From Mactromeris polynyma (lineage: Eukaryota > Mollusca > Bivalvia > Venerida > Mactridae): 64,000 nt of DNA. This document shows positions 12,373 through 25,404 of the stretch, one piece after another (position 1 is the first letter of the stretch; each line of letters opens with the position of its first letter). The position numbers were made by a program, and so were the translations under genes. A model generated the notes under the pieces. That model made no database searches. It was given only the letters and a program-made list of their open reading frames with translations, and had not been told where the DNA came from. The DNA lies in NCBI GenBank assembly GCA_032209605.1, contig JASFXZ010000016.1, positions 2,232,001 to 2,296,000 of the forward strand, written 5' to 3'.

Positions 12373-13999
12373 GGACATTTTTCAATCTTATTAGGCTATA
12401 AAAGCACAAGAGGACAGACTGTTTGCATACATGAAAGACACACATATATATCAGTATAGTACGGCGACATAGATGTGACAATGTACGAGCACGCAAATGT
12501 TTTCGAGTGAGCACGCGATACCCTTTCGCGTGTGCACGTAACCGCTATCACGTGAGCACTTGTATCCGCTATGATTTATTTCGGAAATATAACTACCTTC
12601 CGTCGATGAGTACACAGAATATGCTATCTGATTAATGTTCTGATTAATGATTATTAGTTTATATAAATCTTACTGTATTTCACTAAAGAAATTATTAGGA
12701 AATCAATTCAGAATTACCATGGTGCGCGTTAATGTGAGACAGTGGACCTCGCAGTGTGGACCTCGCAGTGTGATAACGTTTTAATGTGATTGGGTTAGAT
12801 GATAAACAGTTTGATCCAAAGGCTCAACTCAACAATTCAACCACAGACATCTTACAATGGCCATAAAGACGTATTCCTCTGATAAAATAACCATTCAATG
12901 TTATAAAAACAGTTTACAAGTACAATAACATATTATATATTGTACATAATTATGTACATTATACTTGTATGTAATCATATATACTGCGCAATTTCTTTTA
13001 TGGAAGAGACCAAACCATATTATTACTGTAGATTAATATTTCCAGAAAAGTTGTACGAAGTAATTATTTATACTAGGCGTTTGCAATGTCGAATTTTCCT
13101 TCCATTTTCAAAATGTTCAATAAAACCCAAAATGACCTGGTAGAAAGTTTGTTCAGTGTATACGCATATCCGGTGAAGTCTACTATGATGGGAAAAATAC
13201 TGTATAATATATTATAGTAACAACACTGAACATATATACGATTAGCCTTCATATGTTTATCGTACATATATAATACAGATATCGCTGTGAAACAAGCGAA
13301 TATATCATTTGAGACATTATAACGTGATCGATAAGTACAGAGTACAAACATGTAATGCTACATTCAATGAAACCAGTAATCCATACGTGTGGCATTTATG
13401 AACATTCAACAGGTTTGTATATGGGTGCCGAGTATAAACAAGTGTGTTTATTTGTTAAATGAATCAATTACTTCAAAACAAACATTTTCATGGGACTTTT
13501 GGTATTCAAAATGAATATCAAATTGATTGTATGATAGTGTTGTTGTTGTTTTGGCCTTGTTGTTTTAATAAGTGTCATTTTGTTAGCCTGGAAACAAATA
13601 AATATGTAAATAATTTAATTGCCTACGTGGCTTCCTGATTCTTTCCGAGAAGGATAAGTGGTCTAGTCAGATCTCAACAATAACATCGGAGTACATATAC
13701 TATTTACTGTATGAATATTATAACCGGAATTATTTGTTGCAGTATTTTTATCTTTGGGATGTCGTTTTAAAAATGCTACCGTCTAAATCTACGGAAAGGT
13801 CAAGTAAATACCTCGAAAACATGTCGGCTAAAGAAAAAGAAGATAGCTTTCCTACATTACAAACTATTTAACCATATTTTTTCAACTCGAAGTGGATGCG
13901 ATTTTTTCTGGCAATTGGTTAAAGTGACTTCACCTGCATTGTTTGTGTTAAAGTTGAAAGAACATGAGAAGAAATAAAAAAATAACATATTTACAATAC
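12373..13999. other. No gene recognised
   Basis: AT-rich. A 15-bp direct duplication containing GTGGACCTCGCAGTG lies at about 12741-12771. ORFs of 67 (+) and 92 (-) codons overlap each other near 13.1 kb and neither looks protein-like. Confidence 0.35.
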
Positions 14000-14530
14000 T
14001 ATTCACGAAACTAATACCAATGGATAGAACAGAGTGACATATTCAGGTTCTTCAGCATTTGTAACCATATAAGACGACTGTCATAAAAGTTAGACTTTGC
14101 TGTATATATGTTATCAATGTGTTATGTGTTTTTACTGGCTTTAATAAAAGCCCATTTACAACATACCCTATGTTTTGTTATCATTTTGTATTACAAGCTA
14201 CGCAAACTTTTGAGACTCCCTACGAACCATCTGATGGCCATAAAAGCAGATTTGTCGTCATTCCACGGCCCATACAGACTAGCAAGGATTACCAGTACGA
14301 GAAGTATAAACACACAACTTTACATGTAAATAAACGAATTTTTAATGCCTATCTAAACGAACAGTAAATTAGGACAATGTTGAACGATCTGTACACCTTT
14401 TGAGAGAAGTTATTCAGAGAATTTGTCCCAGAAGGTATAAAATTTAAAGAATATATTCTCAAATTACTCTAAAAGATAATTATGCAGATTTTGTTAAGAT
14501 GCCATTCTATCATAAGTAATATATAATAGC
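14000..14530 (+). repeat. Old dispersed repeat D, copy 1
   Basis: Blocks here recur in the same order at 27440-27800. They are TTCAGCATTTGTAACCATAT against TTCATCAACATTTGTAAACA, TAAGACGAC, ACAACTTTACATGTAAA, CTTTTGAGAGAAGTTATT, and AATTATGCAGATTTTGTTAA followed by GATGCC. This copy is ~150 bp longer because of an internal segment holding an 82-codon ORF (14119-14367) whose C-terminal half (residues 35-82) looks rather protein-like. The other copy has stops there, so any coding function is old or lost. Family unknown. Confidence 0.55.
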
Positions 14531-17289
14531 TTTTCATCTGTCTTATAATATTCACAGTGATTTTGGACAATTATATATCTTTAAATGTTTTGGTGCGTGG
14601 TTAAATCACTCACCCACAGCTATCACTGTAGACCTGTTTTCGTAGCAATTACACAACGAAACACAGCCATCTAGAAATAACGCAGAGTATCGCAATATCA
14701 CAACAGGTGCTTCACCACCTTAATTGTGCAATTAATTTAGAAACGTTTAGTAAAAAAATCTTTCTATATCATCGATTGCTTTTGTAACCCGATACATTCA
14801 GAAATAGCGATAATGATCTTGCCACATTGAAATCTCCGTGTTATTCCACATCCCGTTGAGGAGATAATAGATCCCGCAGATTTGTAGAAGAGAAACCGAT
14901 GACTAGACGAAATGACTAGAAATTATTTTCTCCGTATGAAGCACGTATGGAGTATGATCCTTACCTTAATCCATTGATCTTATCTAAGTAACAGAATAGA
15001 TGGAGTACTCACTAACATGTTTATACAACAAGCCGGTACGCAGGGTCATGCTTTGATTTGTAGCAATGATGGCAAATCAATTTCAAGAAATGAATTGACA
15101 GTTAGATAATGTTATGATTCACGTTGCACGTAAACATATGTTGTATTGAAAGCCTCACACATTTATTTCTACGAGACCGATAGGAATCAACTCTTGAACA
15201 AAGCTAGATTGTTTGTGACTTTTCATTTCCTACATATTGCAAATGGTAGGTAAGTAGTATACATGTATATACAAATCATTTAACCATGTCCAAATTGGTT
15301 ATATTACTATTTTCAGGTGAAAAGCAGGTTTTGGCCAACCTCATGCAGTGTCGTTACTGCATTGTACCTCTCTAAAGCAACAACCTTTCCACAACAGCCA
15401 CGATGGACATCTCCCAAAGTGCGTGCAGGATATTCCGTAACTGCTACATTTCATACAAAACGTGTATGAACAAACTTATGACATGTTACACATAAACAAC
15501 AATTCCAGTTTTTCTACCCAGCATCCAAACAATCGTGATCCAGCAGATAATCTAAGACGGCAATGTAGAACATTAATCGATGTCAACAATCTGACAGTCC
15601 AAGGATAAATGACTAGACACAAACACTTTCCCGGTACAGCAACATGTAAATATATACACACTATATGCAATCCAGTCGATAATATTCAACAAAGAGAAAA
15701 TAATTTTCATTTATTTGTAAACTTAACTTGACTATGAAAACATTTACTTGTGTTTTCGTTCCCATTAAGTCGATGGACCTGCTTTAAGTGTGTATAAAAA
15801 TAGTATCTGAATTACAACGGTACACTTCAAATATAATTTTAAAAAAATGTGTCTGGATTTGTATGAGTTTTTATAATTGTCATACTTAAACGTTCGAAAG
15901 ATCTTGAGCAAGGGATTGCATTACATCGACAATATGAGTTACAGTTATTGCCCTTGATTCGGAACATTAGTATGTAAGTTTGAAACAATTACTGTAACAG
16001 TCTTGCCCAGTGTATCTTATACTTATAATTATAGAATTGTGACACAAACCTCAATGTCTGCCCCAGGGGACCGCATATGCCATGATCTCATCTTCATTGT
16101 ACACGTTACAATAAGCTACTAACGTTGATTAAATTGTTCACATTTCAAAAAAAATCTTCATTTTTCAATCACTTTGCAAAAAATCGAATCGGACATACTT
16201 GATCAACCTTCTCAAATATAAATTGTGTAAAACTTAAAACAAAAGCGTAACTTCTAAAGAGAGTTTGATTTACTAGACATATCCGTATAAAAGTCACCAT
16301 AATAGTATAAACGTCATTGACCATAAGCCATTAAGAAAATTCACGAGTCACTAAACAAATACACACGCATTATCACAATGTTGACAAAAATGAAGTTTAC
16401 GTTATAGTCATAGTAACGTTAATCACGTAAGTTACAATTATAGTAACGTAAATCACATGAATCCAAATTCTGAGAATAAGACGCACACTATACCGAATAT
16501 ACTGTACACGTAAATGATACAGAGATGATGCGCATACTCCTAATGACTATAGAATCGACCTCGATAATTAAGGGGCTGATTTGGGTCAATTTGGACAATA
16601 CCTCAGTATCGATATAATTCTGTAATGCACCGCTTCACCTAAGCATCTGTGTCCTCACACACGCGAATATTCACCAATTTATAATAAATTACCAATTGAT
16701 ATTGACTCGATATGAAACGATACTTGACATCAAATAGAACAATTAACATAATTATGCGTAATTACGGTATCAGTATTAATGTACGTACGATAATGGCCGA
16801 TACTGTGATGATGTGTCAGATAATATCGATTGTTGTATCAATAATCGGGTCAAATCTGGATATCTTAGTTCAATTACAAAATACCTTTGTCGACGGGTAC
16901 ACATTGCATAGTGCATTCACACAATACTGGCAGTCATGTGTTAAGCATTCATTCAGTTCTGTCCAAAACCGCATACATATCGTATATAACTATAAAATTT
17001 CAGGTTACAAGTGCAACGTAGTATATTAATGAGTATACTAGTTTTGGTAAATTCATTGAAATAACGATTTTACAGAATGTGAGTTGTACTTATGGGCTTT
17101 AAATAAATGTACTGTTATAAGCAACATGTTTGACTAGGAACAGAACATTGGCAATTTAAATTATGGTTCAAAATACAGGATATTATGCAAAGTACTGCAT
17201 CACTGATTTAGTGACATTGCATTATGTTTATTTCTTCTCAGATGGGTACACTGTTGTGTTCAGCAACTCATATTGCATTTCTTTTTACA
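14531..17289. other. Unassigned stretch
   Basis: No convincing gene. An open frame at about 15135-15247 (+) ends in GGTAG|GTAAGTAG, a good donor, but has no clear acceptor or ATG. The segment at 15355-15410 (CCTCTCTAAAGCAACAACC) is a fragment of the CTCTCCAGAGCAA repeat family. A 105-codon ORF at 16712-17029 has no protein-like composition. Confidence 0.35.
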
Positions 17290-17680
17290 TAAAAGTTTCA
17301 TCAGTTTGATATTGTCACGTTTCTAAACCGAAACTAGCATATTTTAGACATCGAAACTAAAGTAGGGACTTGACAAATGGTAGCGTATACTTTTGGTAAC
17401 GAACAGAAAACATATTAGGTTTCCTTACATTAATAAAAAGTTTTCAACACATGTTGTCATGTCAGAAATCGTAACACTCAACAGTTCATGTATGGAGTTA
17501 TTCGGTGACAGCGAAATATCTTGTAAGTATTTAGTAGTAAAATGTCTTATTGAGTGCAAATTATGTTCAATTTAGCGAAATAAAAAATACTTTCGTCGGC
17601 AAGCTGTCAAGCATGTCATTCCTTAGCAAAATATGTTAAAACACTATTTTTACATACATTGGTTAGTTGAAACATATAAT
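17290..17680 (+). repeat. Old dispersed repeat E, copy 2
   Basis: Shares ordered blocks with 3640-4100 (TTTCTAAACCGAA, TATTTTAG, GGGACTTGACA, AGGTTTCCTTAC, AAATGTCTTAT). Its right part (GCGAAATAAAAAATACTTTC, then TCGGC and TGTCATTCCT) matches 45545-45600 closely. All three copies lie in the same orientation. Confidence 0.55.
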
Positions 17681-18102
17681 GCCATTTATGTTCATCCACA
17701 AGTATTCAATTGGTGACTTGTGTTTATACGTGTTCTTGTTATATGTAACTCTTCAGAAATTGGAGGAACAGATGTTAATATAATGTATATAATAGACATG
17801 TAATCCACGATGTCATATAAACAAACAATTCAATTATATACACAAAAATAACGAAATATTATACATTGAACAATGGCAATAATTATTCTTTGATAATATG
17901 TTGCTATGTACGGACATAGTTATCTCCTCATAGATGCGAATTGTTTCTTGAAATGACGTCATCATCCTGTTTGCATTCCTAATTTAAAGCAAATAAGGTT
18001 GAATAAATGTTCATGATTTTTACGAGTGATTTGTATCATGGTGATTTTTTACAACATATTTAGCGCGCGCAACAATATTGCTCGCTAGCACCAAAGCCAA
18101 AG

Positions 18103-18251
18103 GAGATTGTCACGAGTGTTCTCCCTTTATCCTGTCTAGAGTTCTCTCTCTTTATCCCTTCAGGAAGTTCTATAGGCCTCTAGATGACTGTACTGTTCTA
18201 TCTATACATATACTATAAAAGGGATAAAGGGAAAGAACTTGTGACAATCTC
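18103..18251. repeat. Inverted repeat (hairpin) GAGATTGTCACGAGTG
   Basis: The left arm, GAGATTGTCACGAGTGTTCT then CCCTTTATCC (18103-18132), is mirrored by GGATAAAGGGAAAGAACTTG then TGACAATCTC (18222-18251), with few mismatches over ~30 bp and a ~90-bp spacer. It could be a MITE or a hairpin-forming relic. A related word occurs near 3180. Confidence 0.65.
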
Positions 18252-19213
18252 GTGTGCACCAGAGCTCCATCAGAAAGATATCCACTCTACTTGTATCCGA
18301 TCATGATTGTACCACGCAACAGACGCTTTGAAGTTTTAGGTACAGTAGACAATACAAAACGGTGATCATCAAAATATATATGTTTTTGTTTTTAAATCAT
18401 TATCATAAGTAGTCGGGTGGACAATTTTAGTTGAAGTTTTTATTACTCCGGTGCCAATGGTATTGCCTTATATTGTTGAACGATGTGTTTGCCATGCAAA
18501 AATAGGTCAATGCCAAAATGAATTTGGGAGAACTTGATTGTTCCAGGGACAGGCATAATTGGTTAATCTAAACTATGATGAAAAGCAGACATATTGATTA
18601 AGGTAACGAACGCTTATTGGAGATGGAAGCATACCGATGCATTGGCGATGTTATTAAACGAACACATTGTTCAGAGTTGATAGAGTTGATAGTGTATGCT
18701 GGGTTCACCCGATAGTTTTATGAAGCAGCTCACGGGTTATAAATATTTTTATGACAATTACTCAAAAACAAATTGTAAATAAATTAGCGGTATTCTAGAT
18801 GCATACCTCTGTTTAAGATCCACGTAAACAGTAACTATTGCTAAACGTCACTGTAAACTTCACAGGACAGTACTAGAGATAAATTGGGCATGTAATCGTT
18901 TCATATTTGACGTGAAAATGAGAAAATTATATACGAATATAATCATATCATATATCCTATAGATTTATACATGTAAGAGACTTCCATGTAACATGAGTGC
19001 AGAAGACTCTTGGTACGTTCAAAGTAATACAGACAGGCTGAAATAATATAACATTATATGAGAGGGTTATCTTTATGAGAACACACCTTTAACTTGATAT
19101 GAAACAAAAAATTGTATAAACGACAATGTTGATCAAAGGCATCACAATTTGTTTGTGTTTTTTACAAATCGTTTTGAAACTTGAATTTCTGTGGTTTGCC
19201 TTCCCAGATTAAG
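18252..19213. other. No gene recognised
   Basis: AT-rich sequence without exon-like segments or visible repeats. Confidence 0.35.
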
Positions 19214-19373
19214 TACAGTAAACCTGAATGCGACCATCATTGGTACACTTGAAAACTGGTCATATTATTGAGGTGGTCTTAATATTGAGGTTGAATAGTG
19301 AGAAAAATAGTGAAAAGGACTTGAAAATTGTGTTCTTAATTTTGAAGTGGTCGTTAGTTGATGTTTTACTGTA
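19214..19373 (+). mobile_element. TA-flanked MITE, CAGTAAAACCTCA family, copy 3
   Basis: Starts TACAGTAAACCTGAATG and ends GATGTTTTACTGTA. The core GTGAAAAGGACTTGAAAATT then GTGTTCTTAATTTTGAAG fits the family. The 5' end is more worn than the 3' end. A short ORF (19228) overlaps it and is an artefact. Confidence 0.75.
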
Positions 19374-21045
19374 TATACACAACGATTATAAGTTCGAATT
19401 TAACACGGATGAAGACAGCGTAATAGGTAAACAGCTTGATAATTTTGTCTTGGAATGTATAATGATTACAATAAAATTCAGCTATTAGAATGGAATAACA
19501 CATCACAGTCAGAAAGGAGAGAACTATTTCATCCTCCCGGGATAATTCCATAAACCATAAGTGATAAGCTCTGCACGATTATATTTCTGTATAAATCGTT
19601 ATCTATAAATTATAACAAGACAAGCGATATAATTAGATAAGACATGAAGACAAAACATAGACAGCGTGTGCTGGCAATTACATCCCTGCATCTAAATCGC
19701 TGTTTACATGCATCTGTTTGAACATAGTTGTAGTTACCTGTTACTTGCAAAACTGCAACTTTGCTCACAAAAGCAAGCGAAAATGGTCACTTGAACGCAT
19801 CTACGTACCATACCCAGCTATCAATGCATTTTAGCTGACTTATCGCAGTGGATTGTCCCTTGAAAATGACCCGCAAATTGATATCGAGTTTCCAGCTCTA
19901 CCAGTTTTGTTATGACTGAATTTACAACATATGCAAACTTTGCAACTAGAAGGTCATTTAAACGGGACCTTTTGAATGACCCTGTACTTAGTGTGAAGAA
20001 AATGCAAATTAATTGTCGCATATTAAAAAATCGGGTTGCGAGTATTTTTGAGGATTTTCTAAACCTAGCTACAAAAATGAGTCAAATCGTTCAGAACAAG
20101 AGAGATAATAAGTTGCTACAGGGAACGCAACATACAGTGCCTCCCCACACACACCACCAGGAAAACTACAATCCATAAAACATAGGGCACTTGGGGAGGC
20201 TCAATGGTACATACATTAGGAAACAGAGGCGCAATGAATGGCCTGGTCGACCATAAGGAATAACTAGGAGAATCAAAGAGGACAAACAGTCAGGGGGTAT
20301 GTCAATAAAGGGCGATAAGAACTCGCTTTAATACATCTAGTATCCACTGTACAACCCTGTAATGTGGACACAAGCCACCTTCAAGAATCCAACATATGAA
20401 ATGTATGTCTCCTCACCCTATCGAGACATTGTTCGCCATGGCTGAACATAAAAAACCTTTGTCAAACGAATCTGTTGTGTGAGATCAATATTCACATTTT
20501 ATTACCAAATTCAACAGCAAACACAACACCTAATCTGTATGAAAACATTCTCCGTTTTCTGAATTGGTAGACTTTTGGTTGAAATGAACATAACATCTAG
20601 TGTCAAAGCCGTGGGAACATTTAGTAAACAAACATTCCTGTCATAGGACCAAATTTAACGTACATACATAATTGCGTATATATGTAAGTTTTGTGCATAT
20701 TCACGGGGCTCAAATCAAAGCGCCTGGAACTATGCCATAATGTCTATGAATGCCAAACACTAAGATAGGTATTAAAACATTATTGCTTGTTGGCAACATC
20801 GATTCACTTGCTCGATAATTTAATGGTGTTATAATAATACTTTGACATTTAAAAGACATAAACTAAAGCTATTTTTGAATCAAAGGAATACCTTTTCTTA
20901 CAGCATTAAATTAGCAATTCTTGACTTCGTACAAAATATAAACATGTATGTTATCATGTCGCCATGAAATGTGATGTACATGTGCACTCTGCAGAGATAA
21001 TTCCTTGATATAACAGTTAGTTATTCCCTATGCACTATCATCAAA
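19374..21045. other. No convincing gene
   Basis: An 88-codon ORF at 19912-20178 (+) ends in a segment (ACAGGGAACGCAACAT, then CAGTGCCTCCCC) shared with 541-585 and 33365-33400, so at least its 3' third is repeat-derived. The first 65 codons are not recognised. The rest is AT-rich and featureless. Confidence 0.35.
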
Positions 21046-21200
21046 AACAGTAGCAGCAACAACAACAATAATAACAGCAACAACTACAGAAATAATAACC
21101 GTCATAGCAACAGTAACAACAACACAAACTTAAGCAGCAGCAACGACTACAACAACGATAACTGCTATTACAACAAAAATTACAGTAACAACAACATATC
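21046..21200. repeat. CAA/CAG/AAT trinucleotide-rich tract
   Basis: Imperfect run of AAC, AGC and AAT triplets. The reverse strand gives a Cys/Tyr-rich 95-codon ORF (21041-21328) that is purely a consequence of the repeat. Confidence 0.85.
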
Positions 21201-21306
21201 CTGCAACAACACCAGCGGGAAAAGTTCAAATTCTTCGAATGAAATAAAATAGATTTAAAACTTACAAAATGGTATAATATCTGTAATTTTACGGCACATC
21301 CGTAAA

Positions 21307-21600
21307 AACATGGCTTTGTTATTTGCATATCAGTGTTGTGTAAACAAATTATATCTTACGTTAACCACTAACCAACTTCTCTTCAATCGAACAACGTTTG
21401 TAACCTTGACGCGGATTAGTTAACCTTTCAATAAGGGGTACGTTACCTTACCGAAATCCACTGAAGTTCGGTGCAATTACCGAATTCCATTTTAGATCGG
21501 GAGTGACCAGCAATCGTAACATCTCGGCATTTTTATGTTGCACAACAAATCTTAACATTCAAATTGCGCCGACCATCTTCTTTCAAGATATGTCTTGTTT
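21307..21600 (+). repeat. Dispersed repeat C, copy 1
   Basis: About 290 bp that match 54949-55228 in the same orientation over nearly the full length. Shared blocks include AACATGGCTTTG, TATTTGCATATCAGTGTT, TAACCTTGACGCGGATT, TACGTTACCTTACCGAAATC, GGAGTGACCAGCAATCGT and TTGCACAACAAATCTTAAC. By eye identity is high (well over 75%), so this is the youngest-looking of the unclassified families. No tRNA head, terminal inverted repeat or coding frame is visible. Confidence 0.75.
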
Positions 21601-24287
21601 CGAATAAATAATTTTACGTATAAAGGCGTTACAGCGCAACAGGTAACATCAGCAAGTTAGACTTCAGTTGAATGCACTATCGGTTCAGTATGGATTACAT
21701 TGCATAAATAGATTGTTTAAAATGTGAGATAGTAATTGAACACAAATGATGTAAAGTTAATTGCCTTAATATTGTTTACAGGTGTTTTTGGTGGAAACAT
21801 GTGCGCGTTTCGTTTTCTGAAATGTCGCTTTTGGTGGATACTGTTGGTATTGTGGTGTCTTCAACTATTACACTATTGTAATAACTACGCGTCTTTAAGA
21901 AGCACTATTTACATGTATGTATACAGTGAATAAATTAAAACATATCCGTGTAGAAAATTACCGGGTAAGCAGACAGATAGAACTATATTCAAAGTAGCAA
22001 AAACAATCCACTTATGATATACATACTTGTTCGTTTATAGCGCATATAATTGATGAGTCGATTTGTTTGATTTTTTAAAATTATTACCACATAACTGGAT
22101 ACTTTGCCAGCAAAAATGCAAATTTTAATTAACACATCTTACGAGAATATCAGTTTACATAATTATCGGAAGCAATATGCCAGACATTCAAATCCTTCTA
22201 CCTATCTGCATACATTGTAATGTAATCATATATCACAAAATCTTACGAGTTTCAATATACTGTCCAAGACGTCCATTTAATTGGCATTAGAGTAATGAGA
22301 TAACTTTAAAGGTACACATTCAAGTTGTATATGTCTTCATACCGATGTACCATACAATACTACATTGTTACCTTACTTGCATGTTTCCCAAAACCACACA
22401 TACGATCGAGTGTCCGCTACGGGGATTTTCTATCCTGACCTACGCGCAGAGGTAGCGCTAGTTTAGGAAATACCAGTATAGGACTCGTGTTTTGCTGTTC
22501 CAGGACAAGTTATAATGCAGAGTTTAGAATACGTCTGTATGAAGGTATTAACATCTCGTTTTCTCAAAATTATTACTGTGCCTATTTTGATAGAAAATAA
22601 GACTATTCACATTGAAACAAAGATGATCATACTACCACGTATTATGGTTATTTAATAAAATACACAGTGTTGAAGTTCACCGTTTCTTGCTGTCTATTAT
22701 AGGATATCTCAGATAGTGTCTAAATTTATTGAATTAAGAGTAATACTATGATGGATGTTTCAGTATAAAAAGTAAGTTACAATAAAAAAATAAAAGCCAA
22801 ATTGAGTTTGTAATGCAGACGTACGTTGATGGAATTGATTTTGTCTGAATATATCGAACTGCATTTTTATGTTACAATAAATATAATAATGTGTCAATCT
22901 ACCTAGATCTACATCAATCCTCATATATCCATTGTATGGCAAAATCTCCACAATATTTTCAACACAGCATTATCGGACCAAACCTTCCAAAATATAGGTT
23001 TGGTTTCATCTTATTAAATTTTGGAACATTTTTGCAAAGAAAACATCTTAAACTAACATGTCCGGTATGTATCCAGTTAGCATTATATTATGAAGGTCTA
23101 GCCCGTGTGTCAGGACAAGCGTAGAATGACAGTTTTACTTTAAAGAGGGTAACAAAAATGCTGATAACTTTGACATTATCTATATGATGCAGCTTTTATC
23201 ATTATGAATTTTCAATCAACACAACATTTTATCACATAGTTGATCTATTTGACCTTTGACCGACCACGTGAGTCTGTGGTTCTAACTCACGTTATTGTTT
23301 CAAAGCTGATAGTAATGAACTTGACCATAACATGCCGAAGTGTTTATTGCTCATAAACGTTTTGTAGATACAAAAATAACCAGTGGTCATAATCCATTGC
23401 TATACAAACAACAATAAATCACGGCATGCAGTATGGGGGGCGGGGGTAATCTCCCAGCTCATACTTTCATCTGGCCGTAATTACTGGTTTCACGTACATA
23501 AATATTTATCTTTATGTAGAAAGATCAATCAACAAACAGTGTATCGTTTGTTTATGCTCATATTTAAAAAATGACAGTTTGAAAGCATTCCACCCGGATA
23601 TTGTAGCCGGCTTTCCAGAGTGATCAATCGACAATGTGTTCCCTAAGTTGAAAACTTACTGTGAAAAAGTAAACTGATAAGCAAAATAATGCGTAAAACG
23701 TAAACATTAATGTATGCAACTTACGATTGCAAGGACACAAACAGATATTCAATATTGCGTTGATGTATGTTTAACATAAGATTGTTGTAAGATATTTTTT
23801 ACTTGTAAGATATTTTTTTTCATTTGGGTAACCGGTAATCTCTTGTATTTTGTGAAACTCGAGCAATTTCGTCAATCATTAAATCATATATGAGCGTTAC
23901 CATGACAACACTTGTATTTATGACGTTGGTTATGACGTCGAGTATTTACCAATTAAAGTGATGACGTCACAAACTAAGTGCTTTGTCTGAAGATGTTTTG
24001 ATTTATAGAATCAAACGAACGAGGAAATATTTGCAGAATTTAATGAACAGCGGAATATTTTCTCAGAATTATGTATATTTTGACACGAGGTCCTCATTTT
24101 GTAGCTTACATTTGCATCTTGTTCTTAATCTCGGAATGGAGTTGACGTCCGATTTAAATATTTTGGTATTAAATGAAAGTTGAAAAATATATCAGCTCGA
24201 AAGTGTAAAAAAAAAGGAAAATGGATTTTTTTCGTCACTTTCACAGCTCCATATTTTCGTGTTTTGAAAATAAATATCGCACAAGTT
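21601..24287. other. No gene recognised
   Basis: AT-rich, with several ORFs of 63-77 codons lacking splice context. TGACGTC-type words occur near 23932 and 23962. Confidence 0.35.
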
Positions 24288-24360
24288 ACCGCTGTGGTGT
24301 AATGGGTAGGTCACAGAACCTCCTCCCCGGCGGTCTTAGGTTCAATCCTCAACATTACTC
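24288..24360 (+). mobile_element. tRNA-like SINE head
   Basis: Reads GCTGTGGTGTAATGGGTAGG (A box) and TTAGGTTCAATCC (B box) with tRNA-like spacing. Acceptor arms do not pair, so it is a SINE head or relic. The body downstream (to about 24440) is not clearly delimited. Confidence 0.5.
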
Positions 24361-24722
24361 ACAATCAACTTCTACCTTTGTAAGTTTAAGGAAACAGAAG
24401 ACAACATTACAAATATACACCTGGCCGATCAATAAGATTTCTCCATACTTGCTTTAGAATCAAATCATCCTTCTGTGAAACGTCGTAATATGATTATGTA
24501 GTGTTTATGAAATCAATTAAGATTCGATCTGTTATCAGCGTTCGCCTTTTAGCCTTGCATACATATGCATTTGAATATGGATTTTAGAAACTAGACAGAA
24601 AGTAAGTACAATACCATATCAAACTTTGAAATATATTCCTAATGCACATTAAGAACAACGACGCGTTATCAATGCACATCCATCGTTTACATTTTTTATT
24701 TCATCTCCGTAGCATATAATAC

Positions 24723-25105
24723 AATTAACATATTCACCTATCAAAGATCGGTTTATTTTCAATTTATACATACAAAATGTAATTAACATATTCAACTATC
24801 AAAGATCGGTTTATTTTCAATTTATACATACAAAATGTAATTAACATATTCACCTATCAAAGATCGGTTTATTTTCAATTTATACGTACAACATGCAATT
24901 AACATATTCACCTATCAAAGATCGGGTTATTTGCAATGTATACGTACAAAATGCAATTAACATATTCACCTATCATATCCACCTATCAAATATCGGTTTA
25001 TTTGCAATGTATACGTAAAGAATGCAATTAACATAACCACCTATCAAACATCCGTTCATTTGCAATTTATACGTACAATCTACCTATCAAATATCGGTAT
25101 ATTTC
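24723..25105. repeat. 58-bp minisatellite, ~6 units
   Basis: Units begin AATTAACATATTCACCTATC and continue AAAGATCGGTTTATTTTCAA. Starts at 24723, 24781, 24839, 24897 and 24955 are exactly 58 bp apart. The last two units are diverged and contain small insertions or deletions. The first three are nearly identical and divergence rises to the right, suggesting recent expansion at the left edge. Confidence 0.93.
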
Positions 25106-25311
25106 AGATCTCTGTGCAGTGAAATTACAGTTATAAATGTTCTCCAGACTTCAATTCAATGGGCAATTTATTCCACGAGGTTAGCTTCTGGAGTTTTACG
25201 AATTATATCAGAAGACGCCCACATTTCATAAAATATATATAAAACTGTTATATACAGATAGAAATGAAGGTAAAAGTACAAAGAATCATCCACTATACAC
25301 ATAAAACTGAC

Positions 25312-25404
25312 CTTCAAGTTATCCTGGCTTCCACTGATGGACATAGAAAGCCGAGGTTTCATCGATAAAGCTCGAGGTCTACCGAGCATTTTGATGCCGT
25401 CTGA
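25312..25404 (-). CDS. Probable internal coding exon, unknown protein
   Basis: On the minus strand an open 31-codon segment lies between an acceptor (TTTTAGTAG|TCAGACGG) and a strong donor (CTTGAAG|GTCAGT), in phase 0 at both ends. The peptide runs from SDGIKMLGRPRALSMK to a C-terminal part with SMSISGSQDNLK. It is rich in Ser, Arg and Lys, with RALS and RLSMS motifs that resemble basophilic kinase sites. This composition is typical of a linker exon in a signalling or cytoskeletal protein and unlike the Tyr/Ile/Leu-rich chance ORFs around it. Beyond the donor the frame turns into a hydrophobic intron-like translation. I do not recognise the family. It could belong to the same gene as 56350-56520, 31 kb upstream on this strand, which is also phase 0. 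Confidence 0.4.

Noticed and set aside
12293..12514. 73-codon minus ORF with RPSARPSVRPS repeats
   Set aside because: By-product of the GACG/GGCG microsatellite.
14480..14500. Reverse-transcriptase YADD-like motif (TATGCAGATTTT, also TATGCTGATTTT at 27760)
   Set aside because: Reads YADF, not YADD, with no flanking RT motifs and no long frame; it is part of dispersed repeat D.
21041..21328. Cys/Tyr-rich 95-codon minus ORF resembling a cysteine-rich peptide
   Set aside because: Reverse translation of the CAA/CAG/AAT tract; no signal peptide or regular Cys spacing.
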